64,000 nucleotides of DNA, taken from NCBI RefSeq assembly GCF_900111585.1, contig NZ_FOHI01000004.1:62001-126000 (forward strand), given 5' to 3'. The notes under the pieces were generated by a model that worked only from the letters and a program-made list of their open reading frames with translations, was not told where the DNA came from and did no database searches. The translations under genes were made by a program, and so were the position numbers. The stretch comes from Nitrosospira multiformis. GTDB taxonomy: Bacteria > Pseudomonadota > Gammaproteobacteria > Burkholderiales > Nitrosomonadaceae. How positions within the stretch are numbered: the first letter of the stretch is position 1; each line of letters opens with the position of its first letter. This document shows positions 20,235 through 28,875 of the stretch, one piece after another.

Positions 20235-21137
20235 ATGGATAACGTCGCAATAAAAGGCAGTCTGGTCGCCATTGTCACACCGATGCATGAAAATGGCGAA
20301 CTGAATCTGGAGCGTTTCCAATCCTTGATCGACTTTCATGTGACGGAAGGGACCGACGGTATCGTGGTGGTAGGAACCACCGGCGAATCACCGACCGTGG
20401 ATTTCGAAGAGCACCATTTGCTGATCAAAACCGCGGTGGAGCAAGCGGCAGGACGGGTACCGGTAATTGCGGGAACCGGAGCCAATTCCACACGCGAAGC
20501 AATTGACCTTTCCATCTATGCGAAGAATGCGGGAGCGGATGCAAGTCTGTCAGTCGTACCGTATTACAACAAGCCCACGCAGGAGGGTTTATACCAGCAT
20601 TTCAGAGCGGTGGCGGAGGCTGTGGATATCCCGCAGATACTATACAACGTGCCCGGCAGGACGGTGGCAGATATCGCCAACGATACAGTCCTTCGTCTTG
20701 CGCAAATTCCCAACATTGTCGGAATCAAGGATGCAACGGGTGACATCGGTCGCGGATTCGATCTGTTGTGCCGTGCCCCCGAAGATTTTGCAATTTATAG
20801 CGGCGATGATGCCAGTGCCCTGGCTTTATTGTTGCTCGGCGGGCATGGCGTTATTTCCGTCACCGCCAACGTGGCGCCGAAGCTCATGCATGAGATGTGT
20901 GCTGCGGCATTTGCCGGTGACCTGGCTGCTGCCCGCGCTGCAAACAGAAAGCTTTTGAGATTGCATCTGGATTTATTCATAGAGGCCAATCCTATTCCTG
21001 TGAAATGGGCTGTTGCACAAATGGGATTGATAGGCGAGGGACTGCGGTTGCCACTCACACCGTTGTCAAATCGATATCATCAGACTGTCAGGGAAGCGAT
21101 GAGCGAGGCAGGAATTGATTTGGCGATATCTGTTTAA
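20235..21137 (+). CDS. dapA: 4-hydroxy-tetrahydrodipicolinate synthase
   Basis: A 300-residue class I aldolase that condenses pyruvate with aspartate semialdehyde, the first step of the lysine/diaminopimelate branch. The Schiff-base lysine is K165 in VGIKDATGD, the catalytic tyrosine is Y137 in LYNVPGRT, and GTTGESPT forms the active-site loop near 45. The start [17 protein letters not shown] matches the family; a longer in-frame extension is not family-like. It precedes bamC by 56 bp, the same arrangement as dapA-nlpB in E. coli. It draws on the same aspartate semialdehyde as Hom, encoded earlier in the window. Confidence 0.95.
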   Translation: MDNVAIKGSLVAIVTPMHENGELNLERFQSLIDFHVTEGTDGIVVVGTTGESPTVDFEEHHLLIKTAVEQAAGRVPVIAGTGANSTREAIDLSIYAKNAGADASLSVVPYYNKPTQEGLYQHFRAVAEAVDIPQILYNVPGRTVADIANDTVLRLAQIPNIVGIKDATGDIGRGFDLLCRAPEDFAIYSGDDASALALLLLGGHGVISVTANVAPKLMHEMCAAAFAGDLAAARAANRKLLRLHLDLFIEANPIPVKWAVAQMGLIGEGLRLPLTPLSNRYHQTVREAMSEAGIDLAISV

Positions 21138-21193
21138 ATGACTGCCCGAATTCGAGAGCCGGGAGCAGGATTTTCAGGAATCAAGTATTACAC

Positions 21194-22318
21194 ATGAGAT
21201 CGCAGATAATGGCTGCGCTGTGCCTGGCGGCGGCCGTTGCAGGATGCAGTGTTTTCTCGGACATTTTGCCGGAAGCTAAAAAGATCAATTATAAATCGGC
21301 GGGCAAACTTCCCCCTCTGGAAATTCCACCCGACCTGACGGCGCCGGGTTCGGATGAGCGTTATCATGTTCCGGATATCAGTCCCACCGGGGTTGCGACT
21401 TTTTCGGCTTATAACAAGGAGCGCAGCAAGACGGCAGGTATCACCACCGGAGGAACCTCCATCCTGCCCTCGATGGATGAGGCCGCGGTACGGATGGAAC
21501 GTTCGGGCACGCAGCGCTGGCTTGTTGTAAATGGCGAACCGGAGGAAATATGGCCGATCGTCAGGGATTTCTGGCAGGAACTGGGCTTTCTCATCAAGAT
21601 CGAAATGCCGGAAGCCGGCGTGATGGAAACGGACTGGGCGGAAAATCGCGCCAAAATTCCCGAAGATATTCTTCGGAATACGCTCGGCAAGCTTCTGGAC
21701 AGCCTGTATTCAACGGGCGAGCGTGACAAGTTTCGCACGCGCCTGGAGCGCGGTGAAAATGGCACTACGGAGATCTATATCAGCCATCGCGGCATGGATG
21801 AAGTGATCGAGGGCGCTAACGTACGTACTGTATGGCAACCTCGTCCCTCTGATCCTGACCTGGAAGCGGAGATGCTCTCCCGCCTGATGATGCGCTTTGG
21901 CGTGACGGAGGAGCGCGTCAGAAGCGCGGTGGCGAGTACAGGCGTTCAAGAGCGTGCGCGCCTCAATAGTGAAAAAGGCGGGATACTGACCGTAACCGAA
22001 GCATTTGACCGATCATGGCGACGCGTCGGACTGGCATTGGATCGTATCGGATTTACCGTCGAAGACCGAAACCGCTCTCAGGGCATTTACTTTGTGCGCT
22101 ATGTAAATCCGGATGCAGAAAGCGGCACAGGGACCGGTTTGCTTTCGAAGCTTGCATTCTGGCGCGACGAAGATAGCGATAAGCCGGATCAATACCGCAT
22201 CCAGCTAAGCGAAGCGGGGACCAATACCGACGTCACCGTGTTGAACAAGGATGGGGTGGCGGAGGATTCCGGTGACGCAAAGCGCATATTGAAGCTGCTG
22301 TATGAGCAGTTGAAGTAA
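21194..22318 (+). CDS. bamC: Outer-membrane assembly lipoprotein BamC (NlpB)
   Basis: A 374-residue lipoprotein of the BAM complex. The signal peptide MRSQIMAALCLAAAVAGC ends in a lipobox with the acylated Cys at 18. Next comes the unstructured, proline-rich stretch (KLPPLEIPPDLTAPGSDERY) that in E. coli binds BamD, then two helix-grip domains (about 100-210 and 260-374). It would sit at the periplasmic face of the outer membrane. The position just after dapA supports the call. Confidence 0.9.
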   Translation: MRSQIMAALCLAAAVAGCSVFSDILPEAKKINYKSAGKLPPLEIPPDLTAPGSDERYHVPDISPTGVATFSAYNKERSKTAGITTGGTSILPSMDEAAVRMERSGTQRWLVVNGEPEEIWPIVRDFWQELGFLIKIEMPEAGVMETDWAENRAKIPEDILRNTLGKLLDSLYSTGERDKFRTRLERGENGTTEIYISHRGMDEVIEGANVRTVWQPRPSDPDLEAEMLSRLMMRFGVTEERVRSAVASTGVQERARLNSEKGGILTVTEAFDRSWRRVGLALDRIGFTVEDRNRSQGIYFVRYVNPDAESGTGTGLLSKLAFWRDEDSDKPDQYRIQLSEAGTNTDVTVLNKDGVAEDSGDAKRILKLLYEQLK

Positions 22319-22427
22319 TCACCTTCGGTTGCTATTGCCCAGATAGCTGTACGTCTGATTCGTGCCCGATGCGACCCGATCCAGTCGCATGAGCGTTGCA
22401 GCGAGCCTCATGCATTGAAGTATCGTG

Positions 22428-22486
22428 CTTCGCTCCAACGATCCAGCAGTACTATCGGTACTGCCGCCAGGTATCTTGGAGCGAAG
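22428..22486. repeat. Nested palindrome between bamC and osmC
   Basis: An outer perfect 11-bp inverted repeat, CTTCGCTCCAA (22428-22438) and TTGGAGCGAAG (22476-22486), encloses an inner GCAGTAC-tatcg-GTACTGC hairpin (22446-22464). It lies in the 270-bp gap between two convergent genes. There is no T-tract. Confidence 0.75.
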
Positions 22487-22591
22487 GTGATATGCTTTCT
22501 TCCTGCTATCAGGCAAGTTCCGGATAAATCCGAATTATCCGTCGTGTAATATGTCGGTGAATGGCGCTCCACTCGCGTTATCGGACAATAA

Positions 22592-23020
22592 CTACGTTTC
22601 CAGTCTTGCTTCCATTGTTATTTTTGCCTTGAATAGTTTGGATACGGGGCAGCCTTCCTTTGCCTTGTTGGCAATCTCTTCGAATTTCGCCTGATCTGCC
22701 CCCGGTATTTTGGCGGCAACGTCAAGGTGGATAGTGGTAATCTCGAAACCTTCTCCAACTTTATCGAGCGTGACGGCAGCGTGCGTCTCGATCTTCTCCG
22801 GCGTCAAACCAGCTTCTCCGAGCATCAGGGAGAGCGCCATCGAAAAGCAGCCTGCGTGCGCGGCGCCGATGAGTTCTTCCGGATTGGTGCCCTTGCCATT
22901 TTCAAATCTCGATTTGAAACCGTAAGGTGCTTCGCTCAGTACACCTGTTTCCGTGGAAATCGTTCCGCCCCCGTCCTTGATTCCACCTTTCCAAACTGCC
23001 CACGCCTTCTTTGTAGTCAT
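22592..23020 (-). CDS. osmC: OsmC family peroxiredoxin
   Basis: A 142-residue thiol peroxidase of the OsmC subfamily that reduces organic hydroperoxides. The two redox cysteines are C58 in AAHAGCFSMAL and C124 in KEGCPVSKLF, the same spacing as E. coli OsmC. The N-terminal KKAWAVWKGGIKDGGGTISTETG is also OsmC rather than Ohr. GAGGAGGG just upstream is a strong ribosome site. A CTATAC -10 element upstream suggests sigma-S control. Confidence 0.93.
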   Translation of the reverse strand: MTTKKAWAVWKGGIKDGGGTISTETGVLSEAPYGFKSRFENGKGTNPEELIGAAHAGCFSMALSLMLGEAGLTPEKIETHAAVTLDKVGEGFEITTIHLDVAAKIPGADQAKFEEIANKAKEGCPVSKLFKAKITMEARLET

Positions 23021-23060
23021 ATTCCCTCCTCATATAGAAAAGTTATCGTTTACTTCTGCC

Positions 23061-23066
23061 GTATAG
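23061..23066 (-). promoter_or_regulatory. Sigma-S-like -10 element of osmC
   Basis: The minus strand reads AGCTATACGG about 40 bp before the osmC ATG, matching the CTATAC core favoured by sigma-S. No clear -35 was seen. Confidence 0.45.
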
Positions 23067-23127
23067 CTTGATTATCAACAAGTGTTTCGGAAAATAGTTT
23101 TACCATCTGCTCCATTTTTATTCACGC

Positions 23128-25002
23128 TCATGGATTTTTTTCTCCTTCTGGCTGTGCATTCCAGAGTATGGCGACGCCGATGATCGCCGAGAGGACCGAT
23201 CCACCGAAAATTGCGATTTTGGCGGCCGCATAATCGCTTACCTCGGGGAAGGCTTGGCTGGCTATGAAAAGCGACATGGTAAAACCGATTCCGGCGAGCG
23301 CTCCCGCTCCTCCAAGCTGTCGCCAGGAGTAGGCATCTGGTTTGGTGGCAAAACCTAGTTGAACAGCGGTTACGGTGGCAGTGATAAATCCGAGGGGTTT
23401 GCCGATGACCAATGCTGTTGCGGTGCCGAGCATTAACGGTACGTGCTCGCTGAGTACGCTTGTCTCTACAACCACTCCTGCATTCGCGAACGCAAACACC
23501 GGCAATACCAGAAAGCTCGATCTTGGCGCCAGATGCCGGAGCATGCGATCAGCGGGAGATTCCAAACGGTCATGAATGGCATCCAGTGCCTCCAGTGCAG
23601 GCTCGGAAGGGCCGTAATGCATGACTTCCCTCCCGCGTCGGGTTTCGGCGGTCAGAATGGCATCAGCTTGCAGCATGAGTGCGCGAAGATTAGGCGGCGG
23701 GCGTGTAGGAATGAACAACGCGAGAATGATGCCAGCCAGGGTGGCATGTATCCCGCTTGCATACACGCAGACCCACAGGACGATTCCGAGAATCACATAC
23801 GGAGATGCCCGATACACGCCACCCTTATTGAGCAGCGCCAATAAGCCCGTAATCGCGGCCGCGCTGCCCAGATAACCGATATGCAGTTCACCTGAATAAA
23901 AAATTGCAACGACAATGATTGCTCCAATATCATCGACAATGGCAGCCGCGGTAAGAAAGACACGTAGCTCGACAGGAACGCGTCTGCCCATCATGGCAAT
24001 CAGCGCAATTGCAAACGCTGTATCCGTTGCCATTGGGATACCCCATCCATATGCCCATGCACCATCAGCTCCCTCCGATCCCGGAGCCATTGGTGGTCCT
24101 GACGGTACCAGAATCAGATAAAGCAAGGCGGGGACAGCCATGCCTCCAGTCGCTGCGGCGATTGGCAACATTGCGGATTGCCGCGCTGCAAGATGCCCCA
24201 CGGTGAACTCGCGCTTGATTTCGAGGCCGACAACCAGGAAAAAGATCACCAGCAATCCGTCATTTATCCAATGACGCAATGAAAGCTCAAAAGCGCTATG
24301 CTGGAACGTAATCCCCAGGTGCTGCTCCCATATTTCATTGAAATCCGGGCCAAGCGCGGAGTTGCTCAGAACAACTGCGAGCCCGGTCGCAAGCAACAGC
24401 ATGATTCCGGTCGAAGGCGCCCATTTGGCAAAATCCAGTGCGGCAGCATGCACAACGTGGCCAAGCGAGCCAAGCATTGCTTCAGAGAGTGAACGCACAT
24501 CCCAAGGGCCATCGTAACGACGGTCGTTGATGAAGAATGTCGGCGTGACGGTGACACCGCTCGCGTCTGCGCTGACTATATCCGCTTCTACGCGATCTCT
24601 TGCTCTTGCTGCTGTTTCTTCCTGTGCGGCTCCTTTATTCCCGTCCAGCTTCAAATCAGAAATAATGGTGCACAGATCGTCTGCGTTCAGCTTGTCAGAG
24701 CGGCTCATCAGTGCGACATGCAGATCCCAGAATCGAGCGGGATCGTTGTGTGATTCCACCAGCTCAGCTGCACGGCGCGCAATTTTGCTTCCTGCCAATG
24801 GACGATGGCGAAATACATAGCGCATCCGGTTGCCAAACCGGCTTCGCAGCTCGGCAACGCGCTCGTGTGCGGAACGTGAGGGCGCATCTGCGTAACTACC
24901 GTATTCGACCAGGGTAATTTCGGCATCAGCCGGTCCCAACGTATGGTCATACGCTTCGTCGACCGGTTTATCGAGGTGATTTGGTGGCAGTTCAGGATTC
25001 AT
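23128..25002 (-). CDS. nhaA: NhaA Na+/H+ antiporter with N-terminal DsbA-like domain
   Basis: A 624-residue fusion. Residues 20-185 form a DsbA/thioredoxin-like domain with the cis-Pro loop TPTFFIN (153-159), but the CxxC position (39-42 after EYGSYA) reads DAPS, so no disulfide chemistry is expected. From about 190 on is a full NhaA with roughly 12 helices. D327 in GIPMATDTAFA and D357/D358 in AAIVDDIGA have the same 30-residue spacing as the ion-binding aspartates of E. coli NhaA. It exchanges Na+ for H+ across the inner membrane. With no signal sequence, the extra domain should be cytoplasmic. The nhaA symbol refers to the antiporter part. Confidence 0.9.
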   Translation of the reverse strand: MNPELPPNHLDKPVDEAYDHTLGPADAEITLVEYGSYADAPSRSAHERVAELRSRFGNRMRYVFRHRPLAGSKIARRAAELVESHNDPARFWDLHVALMSRSDKLNADDLCTIISDLKLDGNKGAAQEETAARARDRVEADIVSADASGVTVTPTFFINDRRYDGPWDVRSLSEAMLGSLGHVVHAAALDFAKWAPSTGIMLLLATGLAVVLSNSALGPDFNEIWEQHLGITFQHSAFELSLRHWINDGLLVIFFLVVGLEIKREFTVGHLAARQSAMLPIAAATGGMAVPALLYLILVPSGPPMAPGSEGADGAWAYGWGIPMATDTAFAIALIAMMGRRVPVELRVFLTAAAIVDDIGAIIVVAIFYSGELHIGYLGSAAAITGLLALLNKGGVYRASPYVILGIVLWVCVYASGIHATLAGIILALFIPTRPPPNLRALMLQADAILTAETRRGREVMHYGPSEPALEALDAIHDRLESPADRMLRHLAPRSSFLVLPVFAFANAGVVVETSVLSEHVPLMLGTATALVIGKPLGFITATVTAVQLGFATKPDAYSWRQLGGAGALAGIGFTMSLFIASQAFPEVSDYAAAKIAIFGGSVLSAIIGVAILWNAQPEGEKNP

Positions 25003-25123
25003 CAGAGATCGAGCGTATCAAATATATTCGCTCACTCCTGGCAATGGCGCCGGGAGGTTCCTGCTTTTTGCTATCTATCCCGCTTGATGAATTGGGACTG
25101 AGAAGCGAGCTGCTGCGCTTCGC

Positions 25124-25390
25124 TTAATAGATGAGAAATCGCTTGTATGTTTCCGCCACCACGGGGGTTGCAAGCTCTTGGTCCTCAAGGCGTTCGATTG
25201 CTCTCGACAATGCGTCTCGAAGCTCCCGAGCCTGTTCAGTTTGCATCACGTAGGGTCTGCCGGGATCTGCCTCGGCAAGCTTTTGCTGCTCGTGGGATAA
25301 AAATGGAAACCGGACCGAGAGCGAGCCATCGACAGGTTCTGTTTTTATTTCCCATCCCGTGATCGGGAATTGAAAAAGATCGTCACCCAT
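25124..25390 (-). CDS. BssS-like small protein
   Basis: A predicted 88-residue protein that starts at MGDDLFQF because CAGGAG lies 8 bases before that ATG; two further in-frame ATGs upstream lack such a site. The layout FPITGWEIKTEPVDGSLSVRFPF, then a hydrophilic loop, then MQTEQARELRDALSRAIERLED resembles E. coli BssS (84 residues; LVGWDIST ... LTTDVARQFISILEAGIAKIES). BssS influences biofilm formation and indole response in E. coli by an unknown mechanism. The match is from memory of the family pattern and needs a profile search. Confidence 0.5.
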   Translation of the reverse strand: MGDDLFQFPITGWEIKTEPVDGSLSVRFPFLSHEQQKLAEADPGRPYVMQTEQARELRDALSRAIERLEDQELATPVVAETYKRFLIY

Positions 25391-25539
25391 TACACCAACT
25401 CCTGTCATTCTCTGAAACCCGAAGCCTAGCAAAAGGAGCAATTCTTATTCGTTGGATAGCGCACATATAGGAACATTTGGCATGCAACATGACCTGTTTC
25501 CCGCCCCCCCGGAATTTACCCATCAGACTTATGGCCTCC

Positions 25540-26739
25540 TTAGATATAAGGCGTCCACCAGCTGCCCCGATGGCGGGACTTTAATGCCGCGAACCGCCGG
25601 CAGATGGGATAGAGCGCTGTAGTGACCACCACCCATACCAGGTAAACAACTGGAAGGCTGAATCCCCACCAGGGTGGGAATTCCCAGGAAGAGGTCAGGA
25701 AGGAGCGAATATTCGTTCCCATTGCAAACGCAATGAGCAGGGCGAGCCCGTGAATAAAATACAGATGAATGAGATAGAAAAACAGGGGCACGCGTCCAAA
25801 GGTGATCAGAAAACGCCCTACGACACCTTGCGGACCATGCGCCTCATGCCACCATTCAAATGCAGATATCAACAGGAACATGAGTCCGAGTGTCATCAGC
25901 AGATAGAGTAATGAGGGCGGGTATTTTGTCGTATTCAGGAAGGAAAGTAGTGTAAACACCGAGGTTTCCTGCAAAACCCATGGATCGGGATCGCCATAGA
26001 TATTCAGGGTTCGGAGAATGAGGAAGCCTGCGACAAGAATAGCGCCGCATTCAAACACTACCTTTATTCTTGTCCTCGATGCCAGCAGCATGAGAGGACC
26101 AAATGCATAACCTGCGGCCATTACCCCGATCCAGGGGATGAGGGGGTACACCACCGGGAAATGGGGGATATGGAGCACGCTTAGCAGCCACCCTTTCCAG
26201 GTGAGCGAGCCGCCCACTGCCTGAAAATCCTCAAGCTGTATGCCATCGAGCAGATTGTGAGCCAGGATCATGCCGATGCCAAAGCAGGCGATCGCCCATA
26301 ACGGCAGATAGACGAGCGCCGCGAGAACAATCATGGACCAGCCCAACGCCCAGATCACCTGCAGGTCCATCAAGCTGTAATCCAGATTGAAGAACCAGGC
26401 AAAACGCACCACAGTCAGTTCAAGAAATACCAGCCACAACCCCCGCAGGAATAATCGTTTCGCCAACTGGGAGTGCTTCATGCCCCGCGATGCAGACAGA
26501 TAAGCACTGGTGCCTGCCAGAAACACAAAGGTCGGCGCGCACAGGTGAGTGATCCAGCGTGTCAGGAAAATGGCGGGAGTGGTGCGCGCAAGATCAGTGG
26601 AGCTGAAATCCGCATCGGTGAAAAATCCCCGCACATGGTCAAGCGCCATGAGAACCATGACCAGCCCACGCATGAGGTCGACAGAGGTAATATAGGGTGG
26701 AGGAGTTGAGGAAGGTGTAGGAGCGGGTTTGTTGGCCAT
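25540..26739 (-). CDS. DUF1624 heparan-alpha-glucosaminide N-acetyltransferase-like membrane protein
   Basis: About 399 residues with some ten transmembrane helices. ITSVDLMRGLVMVLMALDHVRGFF near the N-terminus is the DUF1624 signature. Its DH pair corresponds to the catalytic His region of the lysosomal HGSNAT family, and RWITHLCAPTFVFLAGTSAYL is the second conserved helix. Such proteins probably acylate sugars across the inner membrane. The frame can begin 14 codons earlier at TTG, but the internal ATG follows GGGGAAAG at good spacing. It is the last core gene before the accessory island. Confidence 0.8.
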   Translation of the reverse strand: MANKPAPTPSSTPPPYITSVDLMRGLVMVLMALDHVRGFFTDADFSSTDLARTTPAIFLTRWITHLCAPTFVFLAGTSAYLSASRGMKHSQLAKRLFLRGLWLVFLELTVVRFAWFFNLDYSLMDLQVIWALGWSMIVLAALVYLPLWAIACFGIGMILAHNLLDGIQLEDFQAVGGSLTWKGWLLSVLHIPHFPVVYPLIPWIGVMAAGYAFGPLMLLASRTRIKVVFECGAILVAGFLILRTLNIYGDPDPWVLQETSVFTLLSFLNTTKYPPSLLYLLMTLGLMFLLISAFEWWHEAHGPQGVVGRFLITFGRVPLFFYLIHLYFIHGLALLIAFAMGTNIRSFLTSSWEFPPWWGFSLPVVYLVWVVVTTALYPICRRFAALKSRHRGSWWTPYI

Positions 26740-26837
26740 GGTTGAACTTTCCCCATCGTGTTCCGTCAGCTCACCTGCCAAGACTGTATTAAAGTTTTTG
26801 GATATTGCGATCAGATAGTGCCAGTACCAGAAAACGT

Positions 26838-27095
26838 CTAATCATTTGCTTCCCTCCACTTCGCCGCCGCGAGACAAACTGCTTCCCGCAATGTGGAGGC
26901 GCTGCTTCTGATTTCATCGCAATAGAGAGTGAAGCCGCCACAAGATTGCGATGTCGGACGATTATAGACGGCTTGGTCGCAGTATTCGCTTAACCAGTCA
27001 AGTATCTCGGTATCCGAGAGATCAAGGGGGGTGGGACGATGTTCGGTCCACGCTGCCATCCAGTTCATCCATTGTCCCACCCCGTTTCCCATCAC
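26838..27095 (-). CDS. Small protein of unknown function in the island
   Basis: An 85-residue protein starting MMGNGVGQWMNWMAAW and ending LREAVCLAAAKWREAND. I do not recognise a family. The last segment resembles the short C-terminal helix of several phage-encoded conserved small proteins. AGGGAGAGCG just before the ATG provides a ribosome site. About 220 bp upstream is a strong promoter overlapped by two operator copies, so this is the apparent target of the second repressor site. Three cysteines are present but form no zinc motif. Confidence 0.5.
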   Translation of the reverse strand: MMGNGVGQWMNWMAAWTEHRPTPLDLSDTEILDWLSEYCDQAVYNRPTSQSCGGFTLYCDEIRSSASTLREAVCLAAAKWREAND

Positions 27096-27149
27096 GCTCT
27101 CCCTCGCTCTACCCTAGTTTACCCTTTCAAATCGGGTTCAATTTCCGCG

Positions 27150-27164
27150 CCAGGCACAGCCTGG
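27150..27164 (-). other. Leader hairpin CCAGGC-tgt-GCCTGG
   Basis: A perfect 6-bp stem with a 3-base loop in the predicted 215-nt leader between the repressed promoter and the 85-residue gene. No function can be assigned. Confidence 0.35.
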
Positions 27165-27319
27165 ATATTTCTTTGTGCCTTTCCCTTCCCTGACCGCTTG
27201 TCTTTCGACGCCCTGAGGGTCTTACTCGATCGAGGCTATGCCTGAGGCAGGCTGCACGTCTGTTTCACGGATGTTGCAACACCGGGACCGATCAACTGTG
27301 ACGTTGCAACATGGAGAGC

Positions 27320-27348
27320 ATAATACAAGTATTACTTGTAATTGTCAA
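27320..27348 (-). promoter_or_regulatory. Strong leftward sigma-70 promoter overlapped by operators
   Basis: On the minus strand it reads TTGACA, a 17-base spacer and TATTAT. The spacer holds one operator palindrome and the -35 lies in a second. It is nearly identical, in the same register, to the rightward promoter at 28910. Confidence 0.75.
27324..27340. promoter_or_regulatory. Operator copy, perfect (left array, site 1)
   Basis: TACAAGT-att-ACTTGTA, two perfect 7-bp arms. The same arms recur beside the repressor gene 1.6 kb away. Confidence 0.75.
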
Positions 27349-27360
27349 GATAAACTTGTA
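27344..27360. promoter_or_regulatory. Operator copy, 11 of 14 arm bases (left array, site 2)
   Basis: GTCAAGA-taa-ACTTGTA, centred 20 bp (two helical turns) from site 1. A further half-site ACAAGTA follows at 27362-27368. Confidence 0.6.
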
Positions 27361-27452
27361 AACAAGTATCGGATGGAAGGGAAGGGGTTGGGTTTTGAAA
27401 GATCGGGATCGGGCAATCGCTGGAAGTCTTGGGAAATACGGATAAATGCAAG

Positions 27453-27779
27453 TTAACGGGCGGGAATCCTGACGAAAGGAACTTCAGCCTGGCGCTCGTG
27501 TGTTCTGCCTGGGCCGAACTCCATCACCTGATCATCACGAAGGATGACCGAATAATCGACAGCATCCCGATAGGGTCCACCAAATAAGGACCAGGAGTGC
27601 CGACGATCGATATAAAGCAACGCCTCATAATCGCCACTGCGCTGATAGCCATCCGGATTACCCGCAATGCTTATCACTTGCTCTTTTGTCATGCCTTCCC
27701 GAATGCCTGACATTTTTCCCGTGATAACACACGAAGAAAGCACCAACATGCTGAGCAAGGCAACAATAAGATTTTTCAT
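27453..27779 (-). CDS. Small BamE/SmpA-like lipoprotein
   Basis: A 108-residue protein starting MKNLIVALLSMLVLSSC, a short signal peptide with lipobox LSSC (acylated Cys at 17). The region IREGMTKEQVISIAGNPDGYQ, followed by YEALLYIDR, has the layout of the SmpA/OmlA (BamE) fold. AGGAATTCAT before the ATG is the ribosome site; a 33-codon extension upstream is not signal-like and was dropped. As an extra BamE-like lipoprotein in an accessory region it is more likely a small envelope protein than the housekeeping BamE. Confidence 0.65.
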   Translation of the reverse strand: MKNLIVALLSMLVLSSCVITGKMSGIREGMTKEQVISIAGNPDGYQRSGDYEALLYIDRRHSWSLFGGPYRDAVDYSVILRDDQVMEFGPGRTHERQAEVPFVRIPAR

Positions 27780-27879
27780 ATGAATTCCTGATCGATAAAA
27801 AGGTGAAAAGGGAAGAGGATATAAAATTCCAAAGAAATCAGTATGTTCTCTCGTACAGAACTTCGGCCTTCCGGACAAA

Positions 27880-28101
27880 TCAGCTCTCCAGTTCCCGGAT
27901 AAGCAATGCGACTTCCGCTACTTCACCCAGCACTTCCTTTACTGCCTGCTCAAGTGTATACCTCCTTTTTTCCAGTTCCCGCGACTCCTCGGGGAATTGC
28001 ATAATGTATCTGTCACGTTTTGCACGTGCCTTTTCTGATACATGAAAAGCGAGCAGCATCTCCGTGCTGTCATACGGCAGTCTATTTGCTAATGGTCTCA
28101 T
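27880..28101 (-). CDS. Hypothetical charged helical protein
   Basis: A possible 73-residue protein rich in Glu, Arg and Lys. The second half (ESRELEKRRYTLEQAVKEVLGEVAEVALLIREL) predicts one long amphipathic helix. No family is recognised. No Shine-Dalgarno sequence precedes the first ATG, and a shorter form starting MLLAFHVSEKARAKR is possible. It lies between the lipoprotein and the repressor on the same strand. Confidence 0.4.
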   Translation of the reverse strand: MRPLANRLPYDSTEMLLAFHVSEKARAKRDRYIMQFPEESRELEKRRYTLEQAVKEVLGEVAEVALLIRELES

Positions 28102-28308
28102 GATGGCAGGAGGTACTGGCGTATTACTGGTCCAGATTATTATAAGGCACCAACTCTTCTATTATTCGATGATATTCATGAGTAAGTGACGCAAATATAT
28201 TCTGTATTTCCTTATGTATCTTTTCTTTTTATAAACATACTACAACAGCGTCAGCTGCGGCGTCTGTCATTTTTGCGGCGATCCATTCCATGCCTGGAAA
28301 GCCGTCGT

Positions 28309-28863
28309 CTATCTGATTGCCGTCTTTCCCCTGACCTTCGTTCTACTCTCGGGCATCCGACGCGGAGGAAAAGCTGGAGGTGGATGAGGAGGCAGATCCG
28401 GTACCGGTAGCGGTTTCAGATCTACCGAAGGAACCACCTCAACCACTTCGGCAGCTGTTTCACCCACCAGCGCCTTGCTTATTGTTACCAGTCGTGCTGC
28501 ATCTTCTTTAGACATGCGTCGCATTGCTTCGACAACCTGATTGATAAGTGCATCGTTCTCCGAAACCGGTTTCTCAGCGACGCGGGGAGAAGTACCTCGA
28601 GTTCCACGTGCCGGATTCTCCGGTTGACGCGATACTGTAGCATCAGGCGCAGCCGGAACTTCCAGTGACATCCCGAAATGCATCATCGCCGGGGGCAGCT
28701 TGAGCACTTCCGCGATCCTGTTCAGTCTTTTCCCGCGAGGTTGCGTAGCCCCAGATTCCCACTGCTGAACCGCTTGTGGAGATACGCCCACAAGCTCGGC
28801 CAGCTCCGACTGGTTCAATTTAAGCTTTTCGCGCCCCTCGCGAATTATCCGCGCAATGTCCAT
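28309..28863 (-). CDS. Xre-family phage-type repressor
   Basis: A 184-residue protein with an N-terminal Cro/CI helix-turn-helix (residues 1-58: IIREGREKLKLNQSELAELVGVSPQAVQQWESG; recognition helix SPQAVQQWE). A linker of about 40 residues is followed by a short helical segment (ENDALINQVVEAMRRMSKEDAARLVTISKAL) and a Pro-rich basic tail. There is no S24 peptidase domain, so RecA-induced self-cleavage is not expected. The ATG at 28863 is preferred over an upstream TTG because TATTAT is placed so that transcription would start at about this ATG. Three operator copies lie immediately upstream, implying autoregulation. Confidence 0.85.
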   Translation of the reverse strand: MDIARIIREGREKLKLNQSELAELVGVSPQAVQQWESGATQPRGKRLNRIAEVLKLPPAMMHFGMSLEVPAAPDATVSRQPENPARGTRGTSPRVAEKPVSENDALINQVVEAMRRMSKEDAARLVTISKALVGETAAEVVEVVPSVDLKPLPVPDLPPHPPPAFPPRRMPESRTKVRGKTAIR

Positions 28864-28869
28864 GCCATC

Positions 28870-28875
28870 ATAATA
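28870..28875 (-). promoter_or_regulatory. -10 element of the repressor maintenance promoter
   Basis: TATTAT on the minus strand ends 6 bases before the repressor ATG, so the predicted start site is the ATG itself (leaderless). The -35 position (AAGCGG) is poor, as in promoters that need activation. Confidence 0.5.

Noticed and set aside
27238-27456. 72-codon rightward frame across the left operator array
   Set aside because: It reads through promoter and operator sequences and has no ribosome site or domain.
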